DNA of 64,000 nt, taken from assembly GCA_900119285.1 (NCBI GenBank), contig FPIT01000013.1:1-64000 (forward strand), in the 5' to 3' direction. The stretch is from Prevotellaceae bacterium HUN156. GTDB taxonomy: Bacteria; Bacteroidota; Bacteroidia; Bacteroidales; Bacteroidaceae. The position numbers and the translations under genes were made by a program. Positions 35,547 to 43,742 of this stretch are shown here, in pieces (position 1 is the first letter of the stretch; every line of letters begins with the position of its first letter). The notes beneath the pieces were generated by a model that was given only the letters and a program-made list of their open reading frames with translations, did not search any database and had not been told where the DNA came from.

Positions 35547-38252
35547 ATGGATGACGAAATAAAAGATAGCGAAATACTGGAGCAGGACGCTTCAGAACAA
35601 CAGGAAGAGATGGCGGAAGGCGCTGGGCACTCTGACTATAAGCCCGTGAACCGCTTCGACGCCGCTGCCGTACACCATTTGAGCGGCATGTATCAGAACT
35701 GGTTTCTGGATTATGCTTCCTATGTTATTCTAGAGCGTGCCGTACCACATATCGAAGACGGATTGAAACCCGTACAGCGACGCATCCTGCACTCTATGAA
35801 GCGCATGGACGACGGACGCTACAACAAGGTGGCAAACATTGTAGGTCATACGATGCAGTTCCACCCTCACGGCGATGCTTCTATCGGTGACGCACTGGTA
35901 CAGATGGGACAGAAAGACCTGCTCATCGACACACAGGGAAACTGGGGAAACATCCTGACAGGTAACCGTGCTGCAGCACCTCGTTATATCGAGGCTCGTC
36001 TATCGAAGTTTGCCTTAGACACCGTCTTCAATCCAAAGACCACCGAATGGCAGATGTCGTATGATGGTCGTAACAAAGAGCCTATCACACTTCCCGTAAA
36101 GTTCCCTTTGCTGTTGGCACAGGGCGCCGAGGGTATTGCCGTAGGTTTGTCATCCAAGATTCTGCCCCACAACTTCGTAGAAATCTGCGATGCGGCAATC
36201 AGTTATCTGCATGGCGAGGAGTTCCACCTCTATCCCGACTTCCCCACTGGCGGTAGCATCGATGTATCGAAATACAACGACGGCCAGCGTGGTGGTGTAT
36301 TGAAGGTGCGTGCTAAGATTGAGAAGTTGGACTCAAAGACACTGGTTATCCGAGAGATTCCTTTCTCTAAGACTACCGAGACACTGATTGACTCTATTCT
36401 AAAAGCTATCGATAAGGGTAAGATTAAAGCCCGCCACGTGGAAGACCTGACAGCAGCAAAGGTAGAGATACAAGTACAGCTGGCTCCTAGTGTTTCATCA
36501 GACAAGACGCTGGATGCCTTGTATGCTTTCTCGGATTGCGAAATCAACATCTCACCCAACTGCTGTGTCATCGAAGACAATAAGCCACAGTTCCTGACCG
36601 TCAGCGATGTGCTGCGCCACTCTGTTGACCGCACTAAGGATTTGATTCGTCAGGAATTGGAGATTCGCAAGGGCGAACTATTGGAGCAACTGCACTTCTG
36701 TTCGTTGGAGAAGATATTCATCGAGGAGCGTATCTATAAGGATAAGAAATTTGAACAGGCGCCCACCATCGATGCTGTTTGCGAGCATATCGACGAGCGC
36801 TTGACACCATACTATCCACAGATGGTTCGCGAGGTAACCAAGGAAGATATTCTTCGTCTGCTGGAAATCAAGATGCAGCGCATCCTGAAGTTCAACAAGG
36901 ATAAGGCCGACGAGCTGATGGCTCGCATCAAAGCAGAGATAGAAGAGATAGATCGCGACTTGGCTAATCTGGTGGAAGTAACAGCCAACTGGTTCCAGTT
37001 CCTGAAAGATAAATACGGCAAGGAGCATCCACGCCTTACGGAGATTCGCAACTTTGACACCATCGAGGCTACCAAGGTGGTAGAGGCTAACCAGAAGCTC
37101 TATATCAACAGACAGGATGGCTTTATCGGTACAAGTCTGAAGAAAGACGAGTTTGTATGCAACTGCTCAGACATTGACGATATCATCATCTTCTATAAGG
37201 ATGGTAAGTTTAAGGTGGTTCGCGTAGCCGACAAGCTCTTCGTGGGCAAGAACGTGATGTGGCTCGGCGTATTTAAGAAGAACGACCAGCGCACCATCTA
37301 TAATGCGGTATATCGTGATGGTCGCAAGGGCTATTACTATATCAAGCGCTTCAATGTTCCCGCCATCACGCGCGATCGTGAATACGACCTCACGGCAGGA
37401 ACAGAGGGTTCACGCGTATGTTACTTCACTGCTAACCCCAATGGTGAGGCAGAGGTCATCAAGGTAACGCTCGACCCAGCACCAAAGTTGAAGAAGATAT
37501 TCTTCGACAAAGACTTCTCGGAGATTCTTATCAAGGGACGTGGTGCAAAGGGTAACCTGCTGACAAAATATCAGGTACACCGCATCGGACTGAAGAGTCA
37601 TGGTCACTCTACGCTAGGTGGCAGAAAGGTATGGTACGATCCGGATGTAAATCGCCTGAACTATGACGAGCACGGACGACTGCTGGGCGAGTTTAACGAT
37701 GGCGACCAGATACTGGTAATCCTCAAGAATGGTGAATACTACCTCTCGGGCTTTGATGCTAACGTCCACTTTGAAGACAACATCGACCGTCTGGAGAAAT
37801 ACGAGGCTGACAAGGTGTGGAGCTGTATCCTCTTTGATGCCGACAACCAAGGTTATCCGTATGTGAAGCGCTTTACGATGGAAGCATCGAAGCGTAAGCA
37901 GAACTACTTGGGCGAAAACGAGAACTCACAGCAGATACTGCTGACCGACACACCATTCCCACGCATTCAGGTAACCTATGGTGGCAACGATGCCTTCCGT
38001 GGTACTGAAGAGATAGACGTGGAGCAGTTTATTGCTGTCAAAGGCTTTAAGGCAAAGGGTAAGCGCCTGACAACCTATCAGACGGCAAGCATTAAAGAAT
38101 TGGAGCCAACACGATTCCCCGAACCACCCGAAGATACTTCTGAGGAGGACGAGGAACCAGAGAATCTCGACCCAGATGCAGGCAAGAGCCAGCAACAGGT
38201 AATGGATGAACTGACAGGACAACTCAGCCTATTCCCCGATGATAAAAATTAA
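35547..38252 (+). CDS. parC: DNA gyrase/topoisomerase IV subunit A
   Basis: The DNA-breaking subunit of a type IIA topoisomerase, about 901 residues. After an acidic N-terminus come ASYVILERAVPHIEDGLKPVQRRIL and the helix HTMQFHPHGDASIGDALVQMG, where quinolone-resistance changes occur in relatives. The catalytic tyrosine is in NRAAAPRYIEARLS. A coiled coil follows (about 380-490), and the C-terminal part (from about 530) has beta-pinwheel-like repeats and an acidic tail. It is more like the Bacteroidales ParC-type protein than GyrA because it lacks a clear GyrA box; the choice is not certain. parE is not next to it; DUF3316 overlaps its end by 14 bases. Confidence 0.88.
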   Translation: MDDEIKDSEILEQDASEQQEEMAEGAGHSDYKPVNRFDAAAVHHLSGMYQNWFLDYASYVILERAVPHIEDGLKPVQRRILHSMKRMDDGRYNKVANIVGHTMQFHPHGDASIGDALVQMGQKDLLIDTQGNWGNILTGNRAAAPRYIEARLSKFALDTVFNPKTTEWQMSYDGRNKEPITLPVKFPLLLAQGAEGIAVGLSSKILPHNFVEICDAAISYLHGEEFHLYPDFPTGGSIDVSKYNDGQRGGVLKVRAKIEKLDSKTLVIREIPFSKTTETLIDSILKAIDKGKIKARHVEDLTAAKVEIQVQLAPSVSSDKTLDALYAFSDCEINISPNCCVIEDNKPQFLTVSDVLRHSVDRTKDLIRQELEIRKGELLEQLHFCSLEKIFIEERIYKDKKFEQAPTIDAVCEHIDERLTPYYPQMVREVTKEDILRLLEIKMQRILKFNKDKADELMARIKAEIEEIDRDLANLVEVTANWFQFLKDKYGKEHPRLTEIRNFDTIEATKVVEANQKLYINRQDGFIGTSLKKDEFVCNCSDIDDIIIFYKDGKFKVVRVADKLFVGKNVMWLGVFKKNDQRTIYNAVYRDGRKGYYYIKRFNVPAITRDREYDLTAGTEGSRVCYFTANPNGEAEVIKVTLDPAPKLKKIFFDKDFSEILIKGRGAKGNLLTKYQVHRIGLKSHGHSTLGGRKVWYDPDVNRLNYDEHGRLLGEFNDGDQILVILKNGEYYLSGFDANVHFEDNIDRLEKYEADKVWSCILFDADNQGYPYVKRFTMEASKRKQNYLGENENSQQILLTDTPFPRIQVTYGGNDAFRGTEEIDVEQFIAVKGFKAKGKRLTTYQTASIKELEPTRFPEPPEDTSEEDEEPENLDPDAGKSQQQVMDELTGQLSLFPDDKN

Positions 38253-39054
38253 GTTCTTGCTTCTCGCCCTGCTACCGTATGCTGCAGCTATGTCACAGTC
38301 GCAGCCTCAGCCTAATGACTCACAGAAGGTTATTACGCGTAGTACGATGGTGGGCATTGGAGCAACGAACATCCTTGATACCTATCTTTCTGAGGAGCAC
38401 TTCAAGGGAGGAGGTATCAGCTTCTTAGCTACTGTTGAGCGCCAACAACAAAATAGTCGATGGGCCACACTGATGGAGCATGAGGCAAATATCTCCAGTT
38501 GTGATAGTCGTAATACGCAACAGGAACTGGAAGCAGCCTACAACTTCTATTGGGGAAAGCTATATCGCTGGGACTTGTTGGACGGACAGCTAAGTCTGCA
38601 AGCAGGTGGACTATTAAATACTTCACTGGGAGTAATCTATAACACCTCTAATGGCAACAATCCTGCACAGGCTCGCGCTCACCTCAACCTCATGCCGACA
38701 GGAGTGGCTACTTATCGATTCCAACTATTCAACAAGCAGATGGTAGCTCGCTATGAACTGAGTTTACCCTTAGCTGGTGTGATGTTCTCACCCAACTACG
38801 GACAGTCATACTACGAGATATTTAACCGAGGTAACTATGACCACAACATCGTACCGACCACATTTGTTTCGGCACCCGAATGGCGACAGTTGCTAACTCT
38901 TGATGCAGTTATCACTCGCCGCATAACCCTTCGCATCGGTTATCTTGGCAATATCCAGCAATCAAATGTCAACGGCTTGCGACAGCATATCTGGACGCAT
39001 CGCTTCCTGATAGGTCTTATTAAACGATTCAGTATCACACCTCACACTCTATGA
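38239..39054 (+). CDS. DUF3316 family exported protein
   Basis: A 271-residue protein with a signal peptide (KFLLLALLPYAAAMSQ) and alternating beta-strand pattern, such as RSTMVGIGATNILDTYLSEE and VTRRITLRIGYLGNIQ-like segments near the end. This is typical of DUF3316, a Bacteroidales family probably in the outer membrane. Function unknown. Its start overlaps the topoisomerase gene and its stop overlaps the S41 peptidase start (ATGA), so the three are cotranscribed. Confidence 0.85.
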   Translation: MIKIKFLLLALLPYAAAMSQSQPQPNDSQKVITRSTMVGIGATNILDTYLSEEHFKGGGISFLATVERQQQNSRWATLMEHEANISSCDSRNTQQELEAAYNFYWGKLYRWDLLDGQLSLQAGGLLNTSLGVIYNTSNGNNPAQARAHLNLMPTGVATYRFQLFNKQMVARYELSLPLAGVMFSPNYGQSYYEIFNRGNYDHNIVPTTFVSAPEWRQLLTLDAVITRRITLRIGYLGNIQQSNVNGLRQHIWTHRFLIGLIKRFSITPHTL

Positions 39055-40061
39055 AGAAAGCGCTATTATATATTATCGTATGCCTGACGACACTCGTATC
39101 TTGCGTAGATACCGAGGAGCGCCCTGATACTCCGGTGGGAAACTTTGAAGCGTTGTGGACGATTATTGACGAGCACTACTGTTTCTTTGATTATAAGCAA
39201 CAGGAGTATGGCCTCGACTGGAATGCAGTCTATGATAAATATAAGGTACGCGTCAACAATAACATGACAACAGTCCAACTATTCGAAGTGCTTTGTGATA
39301 TGCTGGCAGAACTACGCGATGGTCATGTCAATCTATCCAACTCGATGGACTACGGACGCTATTGGAAGTGGCACGAGGACTATCCCAAAAATTATAGCGA
39401 CACCTTAGAGCGCCACTATATGGGAACAGACTATATGATAGCCAACGGGCTACGCTACCGAGTACTGGACGATAATATTGGATATATCCGTTGTGAATCA
39501 TTTGAGACACCTATTGGAGAAGGTAATCTTGATGAGGTACTCTCCTATTTATTATTCTGTCGTGGCCTCATCATTGACATTCGCAACAATGGCGGTGGAA
39601 ATCTCAATGTAGCAGAGCGACTGGCAGGCCGCTTTGTTCACGAAAAGACATTGGTGGGCTATATGCAACATAAGACTGGTACCGGGCATCAGGATTTCTC
39701 GGAACTACAAGAAATCTATCTGGAACCATCAAGCAATGTAAGATGGAACAAGCAGGTTTGCGTACTCGTTAATCGCAGCGTATTTAGTGCCGCCAACGAA
39801 TTTGCCGTGATGATGCATTGCCTACCCAACGTAACCTTGATAGGCGACCATACTGGCGGAGGTAGCGGACTTCCCATGAGCAATAGTCTGCCTAATGGAT
39901 GGAGCGTTAGATTCTCTGCTTGTCCTATGTATGACAAAAACAAACAACAGACAGAGTTAGGTATTGAGCCTGACATTGCAGTAGCTCTCAGCAAGGCTTC
40001 TATGGACGAAAACAAAGATGACATCATAGAAGCTGCGAGAAAAATCATTGCAGGGAAATAA
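39051..40061 (+). CDS. S41 family peptidase, lipoprotein
   Basis: A 336-residue lipoprotein (lipobox TTLVSC, Cys18) with a tricorn-like S41 protease domain. LRDGHVNLSN holds the probable catalytic His, and GLIIDIRNNGGGNLNVAERL is the usual strand-loop. The nucleophile Ser is in NRSVFSAANEFAVMM, followed by GDHTGGGSGLP and GIEPDI, whose Glu completes a tricorn-type site. No PDZ domain is seen. It should act in the periplasm or on the surface on unfolded or short peptides. It is coupled to the DUF3316 gene. Confidence 0.9.
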   Translation: MKKALLYIIVCLTTLVSCVDTEERPDTPVGNFEALWTIIDEHYCFFDYKQQEYGLDWNAVYDKYKVRVNNNMTTVQLFEVLCDMLAELRDGHVNLSNSMDYGRYWKWHEDYPKNYSDTLERHYMGTDYMIANGLRYRVLDDNIGYIRCESFETPIGEGNLDEVLSYLLFCRGLIIDIRNNGGGNLNVAERLAGRFVHEKTLVGYMQHKTGTGHQDFSELQEIYLEPSSNVRWNKQVCVLVNRSVFSAANEFAVMMHCLPNVTLIGDHTGGGSGLPMSNSLPNGWSVRFSACPMYDKNKQQTELGIEPDIAVALSKASMDENKDDIIEAARKIIAGK

Positions 40062-40153
40062 TTTTTGATAATTATTTTTAATTTCTAATTTTTATTTGTA
40101 CCTTTGCACCCGCAATTGAAAACTGTCAATTGTATTCAAAGGCGAAAACCTTT

Positions 40154-40235
40154 GCGCCTGTGGCGGAATTGGTAGACGCGCTAGACTTAGGATCTAGTGT
40201 CTCGCGACGTGCAGGTTCGAGTCCTGTCAGGCGCA
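40154..40235 (+). tRNA. tRNA-Leu (anticodon TAG)
   Basis: An 82-base class II tRNA. Acceptor arms GCGCCTG / CAGGCGC pair perfectly with discriminator A. The anticodon stem CTAGA/TCTAG closes the loop CTTAGGA with TAG, followed by a long variable arm (TCTCGCGACG) and a T loop GTTCGAGTC. The CCA end is not encoded. A TACCTTTG element lies at 40099-40106 upstream, and a strong terminator follows. Confidence 0.97.
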
Positions 40236-40257
40236 CAACATCAAGAGAAAAGAGGAA

Positions 40258-40290
40258 AAAGAAAAGCGACCATCAAGGCCGCTTTTCTTT
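40258..40290. terminator. Terminator between tRNA-Leu and the convergent lipoprotein gene
   Basis: Eleven-base arms AAAGAAAAGCG / CGCTTTTCTTT with an 11-base loop and a T-rich 3' side. A-rich DNA on the other side makes it usable from both directions. Confidence 0.8.
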
Positions 40291-40297
40291 GTTTTAA

Positions 40298-40774
40298 TTA
40301 CTTTTCGTTTTTCTTGTTTGTATATCGTACGGTAAGTGTTGGCTTATAGGTATTCTCCAACAAGAGAGAGATGAAGCCATCACCCGTATCGAAATTAGCC
40401 TCCTTGTGGTCATCCTTCAGGATAGGACAATCAGGCCATGCATTCAGTTCCTTCTCCAAACCATCGCGAAGTTCCTGCCACATTCGGCGAGTACTGTCAT
40501 TGGTTGAAAGAGTGTAGGTTTCTTGAATAGCCAGCAACTGCTGATTCTTAAAAGCAGCAAGTACACGATAGTGCTCTGCAGGATTGGCCAGTACAACGGT
40601 ATTACCGCTATCCGACGCAACAGAGTCTACAGCAAAGCCGCGAGCAATCATAGAATCTACAAACTGGTCGACTGACAGGCTGAATGCCAATCCACGATAA
40701 TTGAAGGGCGTGTGCTCTTTCTGACAAGCACATAAAGCCGCAACGGCCACAAGAGCTAAAACAAGTTTTTTCAT
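40298..40774 (-). CDS. Small lipoprotein of unknown function
   Basis: A 158-residue lipoprotein (lipobox AALCAC, Cys18). The mature part opens FNYRGLAFSLSVDQFVDSMI and reads like a small alpha-beta protein of Prevotella-like genomes; no family is named. It follows the M16 peptidase gene by 18 bases on the same strand and is probably cotranscribed with it. Confidence 0.8.
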   Translation of the reverse strand: MKKLVLALVAVAALCACQKEHTPFNYRGLAFSLSVDQFVDSMIARGFAVDSVASDSGNTVVLANPAEHYRVLAAFKNQQLLAIQETYTLSTNDSTRRMWQELRDGLEKELNAWPDCPILKDDHKEANFDTGDGFISLLLENTYKPTLTVRYTNKKNEK

Positions 40775-40792
40775 ATCAGTTATTTGTTTAGG

Positions 40793-43600
40793 TTATTCTG
40801 ATAACATCGTTACTTCTATACAACGTTTAGCATTCAATAAATATTGTGCCATGCGCTGTACATCTTCAGCCTTCATATCTTCTACCATCTTGCAGTAGTC
40901 CTTGTCGAAGTCTGCATCATCATCCAGTTCATGCCAGATAATGTAACTCCAGTAGTCGTTGGTGATGGCTGCCTGCTGATATTGCTTTATCAGATACTGC
41001 TTCACCTTATCCATGCTACTTGCTGCAGGACCATATTGAGCGATGTTGCGCAGCTGCTGATAGATGATTGGATTCAACTCTTCATAGCGATTAGGATCGG
41101 CATTGTATGAAATGCGCAAGAAAGCATTAGGAGTATCCTCCTTGGTAAGGTCGAAGTCTACACTGACACCATAGGTGCCACCCTTCTCCTCACGTACAGA
41201 ATCTGTATAAGCAATAGAAAGGCAACGCTTCAGGAAGTCAAGTTCCAAGTCACTCTGTGGAGAGAATGGTACATCGGCACCATAATAGATGCTGACATTG
41301 GCAAGAGGGGTAGCCATCTTCTTACTGAAACGACATACGGTAGAGCCTTTTGCCATCTGAGGAACATTGGCAACATTAGTCTGTTCCTTCTTATAGGTTG
41401 ATGGCAGCGAAGCCAGATACTGGCATACCAGTTGGCGCAACTGCTGCTCGTCATAGTTACCAATAATGACAGTCTTGAAGTTTGAGGCATCTGAGAAACT
41501 ATGGCGATAGATTTCCAGAACACGATTGTAATCTACCTTATCGATTGTCTTCAGTGTGGTAGGAGCTACACGTGGATTATGTCCATACAATACGGCACGA
41601 ATAGAGTCGTTGTAATCAACCTTAGGCGAAGCGTTGCGGTTAATCAAGATATTACGACTACGATTCAGCAGACTGGCAAATGACACAGTGTCACGACGAG
41701 GCTGAGTGAAATAGAGATAAGCCAACTCAAACATAGTAGGCATATCCTTCAGTGAAACACCACCACTGATGCTCTGTCCACGAGTACCAATAGAAGGCTG
41801 CACACGAACAGACTTACCTGAAAGCATACGGCGCAAGGTGGTTGCATCAAACTGAGCTACACCAGCATCGGTAACAGCATTGCCAACGAAAGAGAAATTG
41901 GGGATATCCTCATCACCGAATACTGAGAAGCCACCTTCGCCATACATACGCAGCGATACGGCATCAGCACTATAGTCGGTCTTCTTCACATACACTTTCA
42001 TGCCATTAGAGAGTGTCCACTCCTTAAAACCATGTCTGTAGTCTTTCTCACTGACAATACTACCAGCCTTTGGCAGTTTTTCAATCAGATTATCAGCCAG
42101 TTTTGGTTCTGGATAAGGAGCATAAGGCAACTGCTGAGCAGTAGTGATAACATTCTCTATCTGTTTCTCTGTTGGCAATACCAATCCTTCCTTATTGGGA
42201 GCATAGATAATAGCTACCTGATTCTTATCGGTAATCAACTCGCGAACAGCCTGATTAACCTCTTCCAAAGTTACTTCTTTATCGAAGCGACGAGTCAGTG
42301 CCAGCTGGTCTTCAATAGAAATCATGGGCTCACCATTCAGGAAGTTCTGAACACAAGCAGTTACGAACTTAGAATTCTTACGATCATCACGCTCACGGTA
42401 TTTACGCTCATCGTGATTCAACTTCAAACTCTTAGCACGCTGCAACTCAGTAGCGGTGAAACCATGCTGACGAGCACGCTCTGCCACACCTACGGCAGCT
42501 ATCAATCCACCAAGCACATTGTTCTCAGCACAACTAACAGCCATTGTGAAAGCTTCCTTCGTACGACTGAGGAAGAAGTTCGAAGCTCGACCTGTTGCAC
42601 TCTGATAAGGAGGATTAGCCTGTTGGCGAAGCTCAGCCAAACGGTCGTTGAGCATATTACCAATCAAATCGTCGATATAGCTGCCACGCAGATACTTTGC
42701 ATCGTTTTTCTGGTCATCAGGAGTAGCATCACGCTTCTGATAGAGATGACACAATACGATAGGCTGCTCAGCATCCTTCTCGATATCCACTATCATCTTC
42801 TCATTATCATATACGGGATAATACTCACGCTTAGCGGCATTCTTTGGCATAGGAATCTTTGAGAAGAGCTTCTTTATCTTCTTCTCCATCTTATCTACAT
42901 CAACATCACCAACAATGATGATTGCCTGCAGATCGGGACGATACCACTTATGATAGTAGTCACGCAAGTCCTGATAGGGGAAGTTGTCAACGATATCCAT
43001 CGAACCGATAGGCATACAGTCTTCATACTTTGTTCCCTTGTAAACCTTTGGCATTGCCAGTTCCTGCAGTCGACCAACGGCCTTACCAGCACGGCGTGTA
43101 CGCCACTCCTCATGGATTACGCCACGCTCCTTATCTATCTCTTTGTCTTCCAACAGCAGATAGTGACTCCAGTCATGAAGAATCAGCAGACAAGAGTCAA
43201 TGATACCCTCACGCTTCAAGGGTACTGCAGAGATATTATATACGGTCTGTTCTACAGAGGTATAGGCATTGAGGTTGGCGCCAAACTTTACACCAATACT
43301 CTCACACCAGGGTACGATACCCAGTTGCTTACCTTTACCAGGGAAATGTTTTGTACCATTAAACGCCATGTGTTCCAAGAAGTGAGCCAGACCACGCTGA
43401 CGAGGTTCCTCCTGAATAGAACCTACACGCTGAGCGATATAGAAGTCTGCCATCTTGGGTTCTTTGGCATTATGACGGATATAATAAGTCAGTCCGTTCT
43501 TTAATTTACCTGTCCTGAAAGTTGGATCTTTTGTTAACGGCTGTGCAAACAATGTCACAGTCATCAAAAACAGCATTGCTAATGTTACTAATTTTCTCAT
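40793..43600 (-). CDS. M16 family zinc peptidase (insulinase/pitrilysin-like)
   Basis: A 935-residue exported peptidase with signal peptide (MLFLMTVTLFAQPL). The inverted zinc motif HFLEHMAFNGT (HxxEH) is near residue 70 and the distant zinc ligand Glu lies in the EEWRTRR segment. A second, inactive M16 half follows from about residue 510, as in pitrilysins that form a clam-shell. It should degrade small peptides in the periplasm. A minus-strand TACCTTTG lies at 43624-43631, just upstream of the start codon. Confidence 0.93.
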   Translation of the reverse strand: MRKLVTLAMLFLMTVTLFAQPLTKDPTFRTGKLKNGLTYYIRHNAKEPKMADFYIAQRVGSIQEEPRQRGLAHFLEHMAFNGTKHFPGKGKQLGIVPWCESIGVKFGANLNAYTSVEQTVYNISAVPLKREGIIDSCLLILHDWSHYLLLEDKEIDKERGVIHEEWRTRRAGKAVGRLQELAMPKVYKGTKYEDCMPIGSMDIVDNFPYQDLRDYYHKWYRPDLQAIIIVGDVDVDKMEKKIKKLFSKIPMPKNAAKREYYPVYDNEKMIVDIEKDAEQPIVLCHLYQKRDATPDDQKNDAKYLRGSYIDDLIGNMLNDRLAELRQQANPPYQSATGRASNFFLSRTKEAFTMAVSCAENNVLGGLIAAVGVAERARQHGFTATELQRAKSLKLNHDERKYRERDDRKNSKFVTACVQNFLNGEPMISIEDQLALTRRFDKEVTLEEVNQAVRELITDKNQVAIIYAPNKEGLVLPTEKQIENVITTAQQLPYAPYPEPKLADNLIEKLPKAGSIVSEKDYRHGFKEWTLSNGMKVYVKKTDYSADAVSLRMYGEGGFSVFGDEDIPNFSFVGNAVTDAGVAQFDATTLRRMLSGKSVRVQPSIGTRGQSISGGVSLKDMPTMFELAYLYFTQPRRDTVSFASLLNRSRNILINRNASPKVDYNDSIRAVLYGHNPRVAPTTLKTIDKVDYNRVLEIYRHSFSDASNFKTVIIGNYDEQQLRQLVCQYLASLPSTYKKEQTNVANVPQMAKGSTVCRFSKKMATPLANVSIYYGADVPFSPQSDLELDFLKRCLSIAYTDSVREEKGGTYGVSVDFDLTKEDTPNAFLRISYNADPNRYEELNPIIYQQLRNIAQYGPAASSMDKVKQYLIKQYQQAAITNDYWSYIIWHELDDDADFDKDYCKMVEDMKAEDVQRMAQYLLNAKRCIEVTMLSE

Positions 43601-43679
43601 ATGTATAAATGTGATATTTTGGGCAAAGGTACAAAATACTAAGGAATTAGCGAATATTAATTAAGAAATATTTGCATAG

Positions 43680-43727
43680 ATACCTAACATTAGGTATTGG
43701 ATAATATGTAAAAACTTCGTAATTTTG
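43680..43727 (+). promoter_or_regulatory. Promoter of the TonB receptor operon with overlapping palindromic operator
   Basis: TAATTTTG (43720-43727) serves as -7 and TTGG (43697-43700) as a weak -33, 19 bp apart. A perfect palindrome ATACCTA-ACAT-TAGGTAT (43680-43697) ends on the -33, where a bound repressor would block polymerase. The weak -33 and the operator suggest a regulated promoter. The regulator is unknown. Confidence 0.55.
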
Positions 43728-43742
43728 CACCCAAGAATTAAC

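Noticed and set aside
42032..42862. Long plus-strand reading frame opposite the M16 peptidase gene
   Set aside because: Same reason: antisense to a conserved gene, low-complexity Leu/Ile/Ser-rich translation.
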